Origin: Anaeramoeba flamelloides
Lineage: Eukaryota; Metamonada; Anaeramoebidae
Length of the DNA: 64,000 nucleotides
Assembly: GCA_027625915.1 (NCBI GenBank)
Contig: JANTQA010000023.1
Span: 20,646,001-20,710,000, forward strand
Reading direction: 5' to 3'
Positions within the stretch are counted from its first letter, which is position 1. The number at the start of each line of letters is the position of its first letter. The position numbers were made by a program, and so were the translations under genes. Below, one piece after another: positions 45,875 through 58,400 of the stretch. Below the pieces are notes generated by a model. The model worked only from the letters and a program-made list of their open reading frames with translations, was not told where the DNA came from and did no database searches.

Positions 45875-48800
45875 GTTATATATAGATAGATGGATTCTTA
45901 TTCTTATTATTTATCCGGTGGGTTAAATTTTCCAATAGATATAACCAAAAGAGGAAGAATTAAAAATATTTTAAAATTTTGTTTTTTTCATTTGGAAAAT
46001 TTATTTTGTTTATTTTAGAAAAAAATATACTGGATTTAAAATTAAACATCAAAATTGGAGGTTATATTAAACAAAATAATATCGATTCTTGTTATTGTTT
46101 TATTATTACAATAATAATTCATTCTGTTAATAATAAAAAATGAAAAAAATCATCAAAAAATTTTTACTTTTATTAGTTTTTTTAAGAAATTTTTTTTGTT
46201 TTTTTTTAAAAAAGAATTAAAAATTAATTTTTATAAACATTGCAGTTGTTGTGAGAAATAATAATAGAACCTTAATAAAGTGTCCCACTCACAATATGAA
46301 GGTTGGATATTCTATTACTCGTTAAGAATCATCTCTTATTCTTAATAATTTTCTCAAAAAGTTACAAAAACCCCCCATATGCAATTTTAATTCGAAATTT
46401 ATGTTTTACATATTAGGGCTAATCACTAATTCTTTGAAGAAATCATATGGTGAATTGAGAATCTTTTTGATAATTATGAAATGAATCTAAATACAATTGG
46501 AATAAAAAATATTTTTTTTAAAAAGAGGATCCGGTTATTGATAAAATTGGTCAGATCCCATCGCTCACTTTATTTAATAAAATCTGAAATTCAAATTAGA
46601 GATTTTGGTGATGCTGTTGATTGCTTAGTTTTTTTTATGTATTTTTATTTATTTATTTTTTTATATTAATTTCGAAAATAAAAGAAAATTTTCTTTCAAT
46701 TTCTCAAATTAAATAAATTTTGCAAAGAATTTATCTCATTCTATTGTTTTCAATATGAAAAAATACTCAATTTTGAACAAAAAACATGTAGTAAATTTAG
46801 TATTTTTCTATTCCATGTATAAAATAGTGAATTTTTGGACTTAAAATTTGGGAAAAACAGTTCAACGTGACTTTTAATTATAAAACTTACTAAAAAGTCA
46901 AGAAAAACAAATTAAAAGAAGAAACAAATTAAAATAAAAGAATAATCCATTAAAGTATATACAATCAAATAAAAAAAAAGCGTAAAAATTTAAACTTTTT
47001 TTTTAGTCAAAGGGGAATCCAAAAAAAAACATTTTTTTCAAATATCAATTATTTTATTTAATTGACCTTTGAAAAACAAATTAGAAATAAGAAGAATAAT
47101 ACACACCAAAGAATTGTTGATACCCGTCTGAAATAAAACTAATAAATCAATAAATTTTCTTAAATATTGAAAAACTCAAAAACTTAGGACCTTATTGAGA
47201 AATACAAGAATTTTCGTTTTGATCTTCTATTGGTATTTAAATAATATTTGGGAAACAATTTCCACTTCGTTTTCCATGCTTTTCTTTGAAAAATCAAGTC
47301 TTCAAACGAAGTGTGTTGGTATTTGTATTCTCTATTTGAAACAGTAAAAGAAAATGAAGTGAAAATTTTTCACATTTATTAATCAAATATCAGGATCAAA
47401 GATCGAATAGTATTCCAATAGAAATCAATATGATTTCTCAAAAATAATTTTCATGGTTTTAATAACCTTAGAATAACATATTTTTACCAAGTGGCTATTG
47501 ATCTTGCAATAAAAAAATTTTGCAAATGAATTTAGTATCGAAAAAAAAATCGAAAAAAAAAACAAAAATGTGAAAAATGATTTCAATTTTGGAAATTTCC
47601 AAAATTAATGTTATCTTCTAATATCCATGCAAACCATTTAAACACATGTATTTCACTCTATTACAACTGTGCCTCTTTGACTGAAAAAGACTTTAGTATC
47701 CCTTTCATTGTCAAAAACCATCTAGTAGTTTTGTTAATCTCAAAAATAGTAAAATTTTTTCAACAAATGTTTATAATAGATCAATACCATAAAAACTGTA
47801 ACAAAAAGATAGAAGTAGAAAAACTGTTATTATCCCTAAATAAAAAAATATGAAGTATGTGATATAAGGTATCTACAAAAAAGTGAGATATTTTTTTTTA
47901 CATTGCATAAAAAATTATCTTTGTTAGTGGAGATATTCGTTAATTGAAAATAATAAATTCAGTGTAATATTAATACTGATTGAACCAATGCCGAAGGTAT
48001 TTATTTCAAAATATCTACATTGAAATATTTCTAAATAAAAAAAATAAAAATAGCACTTATTTGGAGAAAAAGGGGTAAGACTAATTTCAATAAAAAACTG
48101 GAAATATGGAAAGGGTACAAATGATTTTTTGAACATAAAAAGGCAGTTAAAATGTTTTTCATTCTATCAGAAAAATTTTTTTTTATCTATATTAAAAAAG
48201 TTATGAAAACAAGTTTTTTCGATCAAAAAAGAAAAATAATCATCCTCAATTTTCACCCATAAAAATCAGATAAAATCGAGATCAGAAATTTTAATATCTT
48301 TTATTGATGTAATACAATAACAAGAAACAAATTGAATTATTACCAAGAATCAATCAATGGTATTAATGATTTTGTATATTTAATTACTTTATTAAAGATT
48401 GAATTTTAATAAAAGCTGTTTTAGAATAAATTTACCCCACTTTCTTGGAAATATCTTCTGTGATAATGAAATCATATAAATGTTGAAAAGGTATAATATT
48501 TAAACGAAACATATACAAATATTAATAAAAAAAATCTATATAGCATATTATAAAAAAATGAACAAATGTTATAACATTTATTTTTTTATTAGAAAATACA
48601 CTATAGGTTTTTTGTAAAATGTTAAATTGCTGCTACCCAAGATAAATCATATTATATAAGGTGTTATGAAATTAAAGCTATTATAAAAATAAAAATAAAA
48701 ATAAAAAGAATTTATCTTGTTAAATATGTTTCACCTTTCAAAAATATTTTGAAAACTGTTTTAATTCATAAAATTTTCATTTAAAAACATACTTTTAAAT

Positions 48801-49523
48801 GAATTATAACTTTATATTTTCAATTTTTATTTTTTTTTTCCAGCTTTTTTAAAAATTAAAAATTTTAAAAATTTTAAAATAATAATAATTATAACGTCAC
48901 TAATGTAAATATGAATGTGATAATCATGTTATTTATAATTTTTTTATTAAAATATTACAATATAAGCAAGATTTTATATGATAGTTTTCAAATTATTTTT
49001 TTCTTAGTTTTATTCCAGTAATCCACCATTTTGCCTTAAAAGTTTTATTTTTTCTTTTATTACTTGATCTTAATTTTCATTTTCAGGTTCGATTAAGGTT
49101 TCAAAAAAAAAATCTTGTTTCACTTTTTTTCTTGTTGAACTATTATTTAAAAATGGTTATGCTGATTATTAATTCTCAAATATATTCTTTAATTTACTTT
49201 TTGAAAAAAAAAATAAAACTAAAATTTAAAAAAACTTTTATCTTGTAAAACGTTTTGATCAATAAATACCTGATTTACTAATTTTTTTTAATTTTATTTA
49301 TAGTTTCTTGTAATTTTTTTTTTTATTTTTATTTTAATTGTTCTTCAAATAACTCTAAAAACTTTGAAACCATAAAAAAAAAAGAAAAAATAAATCTAAA
49401 TCAAAATTAAAATGAAAAGGAAACCCTTTTGCATTTTTTTTTTGATAGTTTTTTCAAATTCATTTTAATTGATTTAACATTGCTCATTTTCCCTATTTTT
49501 TTCTTCTTGATCCCTTTCTCAAT
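45875..49523. other. Intergenic between convergent DBF4-like and SERBP1-like genes
   Basis: One nested TIR element at 46993-47693. A 62-codon open frame at 46481 has balanced composition but no family. Otherwise nothing seen. Confidence 0.6.
46993..47693. mobile_element. GGGGCCCAG-family element with a nested MITE
   Basis: Left AACTTTTTTTTTAGTCAAAGG region, right GCCTCTTTGACTGAAAAAG; TA on both sides. A MITE at about 47231-47390 (ends TGGTATTTAAATAAT and ATTAATCAAATATCA) interrupts it. Confidence 0.65.
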
Positions 49524-51797
49524 TTAGTTTTTTTTTAATGAAGGGAAATCTTCTTCGTTATTAATTCTTGGTGCCTTATTATCTTTTCTTGTTTTAGGTT
49601 GTGTATTTCTTTTTTGTCTGTTGTTTTGTGGTGCCTTCTTATTACTTTTTTCGTTTTGGTTTTTCTTTTGGTTTTTCTTTTGGTTTTGTTTCTTTTCATT
49701 TGGCTTTTGATCTTTTTCAAATTGTTTACCTCTTCCTCTTCCTCTTCCTCTTCCTCTTCCTCTACCTCTGCCTCTACCTCTGCCTCTACCTCTGCCTCTG
49801 TTATTACGTTGCATCTCTGGTACGTCGATTTCAACAGTTTTTTTTTTTTTTCTGCTTTTTTTGTTGACTGTTTTCTTTGTTTTCTTTTTTAAAAGTGCCT
49901 TTTTTATTGTTTTTTTTTTTTGTTAATTATTAAAAAAGATGAAAGAGATAAATAAAAAAAATTTAAAAGTTAATTATTTGAAAAATAAAAAATAAATTTA
50001 AATTTAATTTTTTTTATTGGAATAAAAACTAAACAACAACTATTTACAAAACTTTAAGAAAATAAATCTTGAACAAATATAAGAAATTTGAATTTTTTTT
50101 TTTTTTTATGTGGTATTTGTTGTGTAGTAATAAAATCCCTTTCGATGTGGTTTTTCACAATTTTAATACTGATAAATTCAAAAAAGTGTTTTTAAATTTT
50201 TAGTTCGTTTTCCATTTTTGATATTTTTACTTGCTTTTCTTAAAGATGAAAAAAGCCTTTTATTGATTTAAATGTGAAGAAAGTTTAGATAATTAGTTGA
50301 TCGTATGAATATTCTATTTCTAAAGAACAGTTTTGTAAGTTGGGTTATCGAATGTAAAAATAGGAAATTACCTAAATTTTTTAAAAATATTTTTGAATTT
50401 ATCAGTTTAAGTATCATTTTTTTTAAAAAAACACTTATTTGGCTTCACATGTTCAAAAGTTCGTGTTTTAATTTTTGAATTTATTTGAATAAAATTGTAG
50501 TTTTCTAAAAACTATGCAAGTTTGTATGTGCAACCACAAGGGAGAGGTTTATTATCTCAACTAGAGACTTTTTAAAATAGTAGTACTGCTAACAACAATA
50601 AATATAATAGCCTCAAGATTTTTTAGAGCTGGAATTTTAGTTATATTGTGAATAAAATCTATTAAAAAGACGAAAGGTGAATTTAAGTAATTGTTCTTCT
50701 AACTTTGAACCTTTTCAATTTTATTTTTTCATACCAGTGATGTGTTCAACTTTTCAAGAATCAGATATAAATGTAACAAATAACAATAATACTTTTATTC
50801 AACGTAATTGGAAACCCAAAGTAATCACTTTGTGATTGTCTGGTTTTGGTTTGACAAATTATTACTTATTTAATCTCAAAAAAATAAAAAAAAAAAAAAA
50901 ATAAATAGGTGATAAGAAAGGAATAAAAGCTTACGAATTCTTCTTCTTCTTGTTCAGTTTTTTTAAGAACGACGAGGTCTTTTGTTTGGTTGGTGTCTGC
51001 TTTTCTGGATTTTAATTTTTTTAAATTGGTTTTCTTTGATTTTTTCTTTTTCATGAATTCATCCAAGTTTACGTAATTCTTTTCCAATTCTTCTTGTTCT
51101 TTTTGTTTTTTTTCTTCTTCTTCTCTTTTTTTTTTCTCTTCTTCATTCATTGGGAGTCCTTTTTGAAATTCTTTACTTGTCATATCTTGACCTTCGCCTT
51201 CTTTTCCCCAGTTACTTCTTCCTTTTCCTTGTTTTTTTACTTTATTTCTGTGAATCAGATTATTTTGGTGGAAAAAAGATTTCCAAAATTAAATGCAAAG
51301 TAATTAAATAAAAAAAAAAAAAAAAAATAAAAAAGAATTAGAGATCTTTTTGGTAACCCAATTAAAAAAAAGCCCAGTATTGGTTTTAAAGTGAGAAGAA
51401 ATAAAAAAGAATTTGAAAATTTTGGGAAAAGCAAAAAAAAAATAATAAAAAATATTTTTTTTCAAAAACAAAGCAAAGTTCAAAATAAAGAAAAAATAAA
51501 AAACAATACAAGAAAAAAAGATAGTAACTTGAAAGAAGAAAGAAAAATAGAATAAAAAAAAATATACTTGATACCGGATCCACTTTGGCGATCTTTTTCT
51601 CTTTTGTTGGTTTTTTTTTGGGTTTTTGTTTCGGCATTTTTCTTTTCTGATTGTTTTTTTGAGATTGCTCTTTGTTCTTGTTTTTCAATCTCCTTTTCTT
51701 TTCTTTTAAGATCAGATTTGTTAATCTTTAAAGGCTTGTCTTTACGTGGTTGTTTGAGTACCTCAAATGGATTGGAAACGCGACTTGATTTAGACAT
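49524..51797 (-). CDS. SERBP1: SERBP1/HABP4/Stm1-family ribosome-binding protein, three exons
   Basis: Proteins of this family sit in the mRNA channel of idle 80S ribosomes with eEF2 and preserve them. Exons on the - strand: 51797-51568, 51247-50935, 49898-49524, giving 305 residues; phases 2 then 0 fit exactly. Family landmarks appear in order: N-terminal SNPFEVL (Stm1_N), a basic helix, GSGI...GRSNWG (SERBP1 has GSGSHNWG), the LDEF block (SERBP1 has LDEW), TVEIDVPE immediately before the RGG-like (RG)n tract (SERBP1 has QLEINFGD), and C-terminal EEDFPSL (SERBP1 has EAFPAL). The RG run is encoded by a hexanucleotide repeat at 49732-49799. Intron 1 is 320 nt; intron 2 is 1036 nt and contains a MITE. 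Yeast Stm1 is 273 and human SERBP1 408 residues, so the length fits. Confidence 0.88.
50169..50405. mobile_element. 234-bp MITE family, copy D, in SERBP1-like intron 2
   Basis: Ends CTGATAAATTCAAAA and TTTTGAATTTATCAG; TA on the left, TT on the right. 237 bp and more diverged than copies A and B. Confidence 0.75.
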
Positions 51798-54700
51798 TTG
51801 GATTTAAAATGTTTTAAAAAAAAATGGAATACTTTTTTGAGTTTTTGATAAATATGTATCATTATGTTACTTATGTTCTTAAAATGTATTATTTCTTCAA
51901 ATTTTTTGCATAAAACAACGTTTTTCAAGAAGAAATGTACTTTTTGTGTCAATTTAAAATTGATTATTACTGATAAATTTAAATAAATTTCTTCAAATTT
52001 TTACTTCATTTTCCATTTTAGAAATTTTTTACACAAGCTTTGAAGAAAGTAGTTTATTCTTTTAAATGTTAAAAAACTTTTTTAAACTGGTTGTACTTCA
52101 AAATATTGTTTCTCTTGAGTTGTTTTAAAAGTTGAGATATGAGATTAGACAAAATGGGAAATATACTGCTATTCCAAGGTTACCATAAAATTTTTTCAAT
52201 ATCAAATTTTGATGTTGATATAGATTTTTAAATCTAAGAATATTAGAATCAGAAAGCTTATATTGAAAAATATTTTTCCATTAATAAGTCGATATGAAAA
52301 ATATTCTTTTAATGTGATCGATAAATAAATTTATTTTTTAGAGGAAATTTTATGTAGTTTATTAATGAACTTTTAATGTTAAGAGTCATTTTGGGTTCTG
52401 AAAATTTCTTTTTTAAAAATCAGAAAAAATTCTTGAATATTGGCTCATTTAGGAATTTTTTTTTTCAGAATGAGCTTTATTATTCTCAAATTGAACTTTT
52501 TAAAAATTTAAATCAACATCAAATTTTGATATTGATAAAATTACACATTAGCTTTGGATTAACTGTAACTGAAAATTTGATTAAATATATTTGAATTTAT
52601 CAGTAGTATTTACAAGATATTTAGGTAAATCTTTCAATTATCTTACTAATTCTTTACTAAATTGTATTTAAAGAACCTTATTTCTTGTTTATGTGTTACT
52701 GATATTTAAATTCTTAAAGGAAAAAAATTTCACTTTATTTCCAATTTCAATTTTTAATGATTAGGAGATCACTTATTTAAAACTATTTCTTCGAAAACCC
52801 AATTTATAAAAGAAATATAAGGAATAGGAAGCATAATATTTTTTACTACCAATGTTACAAAAAACCATGTTGGTGTTTTTGTTTGTGCTTTTGAAATTTT
52901 TTTGAAAATAAATGTTGCTCTTTTGTTTAAGAGGTAATCATTTGTTTTTATATTCTATGAATAGAAATTTGAAAATTCAATTAACTAAATTATTTTTTTT
53001 TTTACAAGCAAATTAATATATGGGTTTGGAATTTTCAACTCCAAAATACAAATGATAAATTACTTAAATTCTTGGATTTTTTCATATATAACTGGAAAAT
53101 GAAAATAAACCGAAATACACCAATTTTAATTTACAAAACAGAATTTAAAATTAAAAATATGGCAATTTAGATTATTAAAACAGAATTCAAATTTAAAAAT
53201 TTATTAGTTTCAATTAATAACAAGAACTTTTTAATTCAAAAATAAATTAAAAAATTTAACTCTATCTTATTTAGAAAAACTATTACATCCGAATCAACCA
53301 CAAATAATAAAATAAACAGAAAATTTAATTGAATGAAAAAAAAAGATTTATAATTTTACATAAACTCAGCCCCATTTCAAAAAATGTGACTCACCTGAAA
53401 TAATAAATGGAATATATATATCCCTGAGCACCCCGGATTTGCCTAAAATCCATCAAGTTTTTTATAAAAGAATTGAAATATTTCTGATGTGCTAATCTAT
53501 TTATTTTCTTATTTATCTTTAATCCAGATTTTAATTATAATAAAACGTCAAAATAGGTCAAAGATAAAGTAGTTAGGTTATTGATTTTTTTTTCGAAATT
53601 GGAAAAAAAAAAATAATTATTCATTTTTACATTTTTTTGAGAATTTTTATTCTTATTTCAATTTTTTAAATCAGAAGTTTTATTTCAGTAATAGTAATTA
53701 AAAACTCAATACGTTGATTTAATAATAATAATCCAAAAACCTTGTTAATTTTATGATAAAAAAAATAAATCAAAAAATAAATTACTCAAAAAATTTTTTT
53801 TTTTTTTTTAGAAAAAAAAATCAATATATATCTAATCCAGTGAAAAAGGAAATATATTTCTTTAGGCCAAAATTAAAAGTTTAATATGAATAATTTTCTA
53901 AAACTTTTATTTAAGTCATAGAAATTACTTGAAAAAAACAAAATAAAAAAGAAATTGTAAAATAATTTCATTTATTAAATTGGAATTAAACAAATAAAAA
54001 CTTTTTAATAGATAAAATAATCAACCCTAAATTTAAGAAAATAAATAAAAAATAACTTTTAAATATTATTCAAAGATAATAAAACAATCTTCGAAACCAT
54101 ATTTTTTTTTTTTTGAATTTTGTTAAGGGTAAAAATTTTAATAATATATTTGTGAAATTTGAATTTTTCCAATCTTTATTAATCCAGATCTTGTATAATA
54201 AGTTTTGATATATGGTCCCTAATTCAATATTATTGTTTATTTTATGTCTAGATTTTAAAAAGTCGAAAATTAAAAATCGAATCATTTAAAAAAAAAAAAA
54301 TCAAATAATAATCTGACTCGAACTATTGACCAAATCATTTAACTTTATGAAAAATTCTTGTTGAAAAAATTTCATAAATTTTACAATGTAAAAAAAAATT
54401 TTATTTTTTTATCAAATTTAATTTATATTTTTTTTTATTTTTAAATTATTAAGAATCGAATATGGATATTTTTATTGAATAGTAACCAGTAAAACAATTT
54501 TTCTATGTGATGTCAAAATATATTTATAATGAATAAATTATTTAATCAAATATTTTAGGCAATTTTAGGGTGCAAAGGTCCCCAAAAAATTTTTCCAGTA
54601 AAGTATGATGTGTTTTAATTATTAAAACTAAGAAGTTTTTGATGTGTAGACAAATTTTCAAAAAAAAAAAAAAAAATTTATTTTTACAAAATTTGGAAAA

Positions 54701-55412
54701 ATAAAAAAATAACAATAAACAAAAAAAAATTCTCAAATGTTGACAATTTTTTTTCAAGTTATTTTTTTATTTTAAGTAACTATACAATTTTTAATTATAA
54801 ATTTTTCTTTCTAAGATAATTGTTTATAAATTCTATATCTTATAATGCTTTGATAACATTTCAAATTAAAATTTTTGGTTGAAATGTTTTTAGTATATTT
54901 GGGGTGCTAAGGGATATATATATATATATATATATGAATTCTTTCATATGTACTAGCAATGAATTATTAATTATTATTAAAAATTCACTTTGATATTATT
55001 TTAAACATTTAAAACAAAAACCAAATATTTTAAAAATCAAAAAAAATAAATCCAAAAACGAAAAAAAAGCGAATAATAATTTTTGAAAAGAGCTTTTATA
55101 TTAATGAAATTTTATTGAATAACAGTTTAACTTGCAGATTTGTTTCCGATTAATTAATATATTTATTTTATAAAATACATTATATGTCTCATTTTTTTAT
55201 ATTTTTCTCTAGTATTTTTCAAGATCTTTTTTTTATTTTTTTTTATTTGAAAACAAATAAAAAAAAAATTATAACACCTCAAATAAAAAAAAAGAAAAAG
55301 AAAAAAAATATTTTTTAAGGGATATTCATTTTATAAAAATTCAAAAAGGATCAAAAAAATAAAAATATTTATTTTTTTTAGGTATCAAATAATAATACAT
55401 CGGATATAATAT
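51798..55412. other. Intergenic between SERBP1-like and STAND genes
   Basis: Contains MITE copy C, a fragment at about 52700-52830 related to the MITEs (AAAAATTTCACTTTATTTCC), and a (TA)n run at 54914-54935. Very AT-rich, nothing else seen. Confidence 0.6.
51970..52603 (+). mobile_element. 234-bp MITE family, copy C, expanded to 634 bp
   Basis: Ends CTGATAAATTTAAATAAAT and ATATTTGAATTTATCAG with TA flanks. The outer parts match copy B; about 400 bp between 52170 and 52570 are extra and carry two palindromic TATCAAATTTTGAT-like blocks. Confidence 0.75.
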
Positions 55413-58400
55413 TTATTTTTCAATTGATTTTGTATTAGCACCATTTTGAATTAAAATATTAGCAATTTTTTTTGACAAACCTGTAACCCCAAATAAATTC
55501 AAATTTTGACAATTAAATTCTTGTTTTGAAACCCATTTACAAATTATTTTTTCATTAGATATTTCCCATAATTTAATTATTGAATCATGCGAACTAGTTA
55601 AAAAGCAATTTTTATTTGTAAAAAAACATAAAGAAGTAATTGTATTAAAATGTGCATTTAATGTATTTAATAGAACGACTTTCTTATTTTTTAAAGAATA
55701 CAGAGATATTTTTTTGTCATTATTTATTATAATTAAATATTGATTATCTGAAGACAATCCAAAAAAAGATGGGATTGGTATGTCCTTAATCGTAAAATTT
55801 ATTGAACGACTTTTAATATCGTAAATTGATAAAAAACACGAACCACCATCTTTTTCAACACAACTGGATTTCTGATCATCATCATCATCATCATTATCTT
55901 TTTCAACAACATCATCGTTATTGCCATTCTTATTTTTTATTCGAAGTTGCTCTTTTTCTTTTGAATGTGATATCAAAATAATTTTTGAAGAATCAGGAGA
56001 AAAAGATGATTTTAGACTATTAATTAATTGAGTATTTCTAAAAATAGATTGATTACTTAATTTATAAATATAATCATCCGAATTAATATATAAAAAAGTA
56101 GAATCATTCGAAAAAGAAATATGCGACGAGTTGTGATTTAATTTAATATTTTTTAAAACTTTTCTATTTTTAGGTTGATTTTTGATCCGATCATAAATCT
56201 CAAATTTTACAATACTATCACCATTTATAATAAATATTTTTTCATCACTAATAAAATTAAAATATAAAGGTTTATTAAAATTTAAATTTTGATTGATCAA
56301 AATAAATTTTTTTTCATTTGTTTGAAAATTCCATAATTTCAATCCTTCATTTTTTATAGAATATAAGATTTGTTGTTGATCATCAAATGAAAAACAAAAT
56401 TGAAGGATTTTATTTGTTTCAAAAGTTTTTGCAATAATATTATAATTTTCCGAATCCCAAACAATAATTTGATTATCCATCCCCAATGTTGCAAAAAATT
56501 TATTATTTGAAGATAACAAGATGTTTTGAATAGTCTTATAATGAGTATTAGAATTGGTTAATGAATTAATATTATTATAATTAATAAATCTAAGATCACC
56601 ATTTTTTTCAGTTGTAATTAATATTTGTGAATTAATCCCACCATCTTTTTCAACACAACTGGCTTTCTGATTATCATTATTATTATTATTATTATTAATA
56701 TCATCATCTTCATCATTATAATCATCATCAATACTACCATTAATTAGAATTAACGAAATTATTTCCGAAGAAAAATATGATAATTGATTTATTTTAACAT
56801 TAGTGGTTGAATATAAATTAAAAAGATCTATTAATTTATGATTTTTATAAATGATAAATAAATATTGATTTTTATTATCTAGTATTAAATTAGAAATTTT
56901 TAAATTCTCAATTAAAAAATTTTTTTTTATTAATTGATTATTCATGGTATTCCAAAAAAAAATAATATTATTATTATTAAAAATTATTATTTTATTATTA
57001 TTATTCAAAAATTTTAATTGATCACACTTTTGTCTAATTCTTAATTGTAACTTATTTAATAATAAATTAAATAAAAATATTCCTTTATTTGTGTTAAAAA
57101 TTAATGAATTAAATTTTTTATTGTCAATATTAAATTTATTAACTTGTATAACCCAATCATCATCATTTCCCTCTTTCTCTTCTTCATTCCCTTTCCCCTT
57201 CCCCTTCTCTTCTTCACCCCCCTTCTTCTCCCCCTTCTCTTCTTCATCCATCTTACCCTCTCCCTTCTCCCCATCAACGTCTCCCCCCACATTTCCATTT
57301 ACAATACCATCTAAATTTAATCGATATTTTTCAAAGGATATATTTGAAAATGAATTTAAATTAATTGTTAATTTTAATTTTAATGGGAATTTATAAACTT
57401 TTAAATTATTATTATTTGTCTTAGTTATTAATAGATGTTTATTCATAATTAACCCTAATAAAAACTTTTTTGTACCATTTTCATCCATATTTGGATCGTC
57501 TATTGAAAATTTGCAATTCAAATTATTTAAATTTAAAAAAGTAAATTTTAATTCATTATTAAAATTTAAATGGTTAAATACAATAATTTCTGGCTGATTA
57601 ATTAAATTAGTTACTGAATAAATTTTTTTCGAATGAAAAATTTTGGTAAACATTTTTAATTTTAAATTAAATAAATAAATAAAATTTTCCTGGATAATAA
57701 TTAAATAATTATCATTTTTATAATTCTTTAATAATTTTACACAATTAATAATTTTATTAGTTTCAATTAATGCATTATTAATATTATAATGTGTATCACC
57801 AATATTTTCCTGAATTAATTCTTCATTATCATGATCATTTTTATTATCATTATATTTTTTGTTGTTTTGGGGCTTATAATTATTATTTCCTAAATAATTC
57901 AAAAAATTAAATTTAATATTCGTCGATTTACTATTAGCAAAATTACAATTTTTTAAGTTACTATTAAAAAATTTACAACAATTAAAAATACAGTTAGAAA
58001 AATTACAATTCATCAAATCTAATTGTGAAAAATTTGTAAATTGAAAATTTAAATTTGAAAAATCAATATTCTTGAAATTAATTTTTGCATCTTTAAATAA
58101 ATTAAAAACATTGGTTGGAACAAATTTTATTATATTTAAATGGTTTTTACAATATTTTAAAATCTTGAAAAAATGTGATCGTATTTGATTAATATCATTT
58201 TTTATTAAAAAAATTAAATGCTTCCAAATATATGTTAAATTTAATTTTTTTAATTTTAATTTGAAATTTTGACTATTTAAAATATTATTTTTTAAAGATT
58301 CGATCTTGAAATTTTTTAAATTTATAATTGATTGTATTAACCAATATTGATACCAATATTTTGAATTAAAAAATATTTTATTATTAAATATAAATGTCTT

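Noticed and set aside
46481-46669. 62-codon open frame with balanced composition
   Set aside because: No family, no splice context, hydrophobic T-rich end; may be a transposon relic but cannot be supported.
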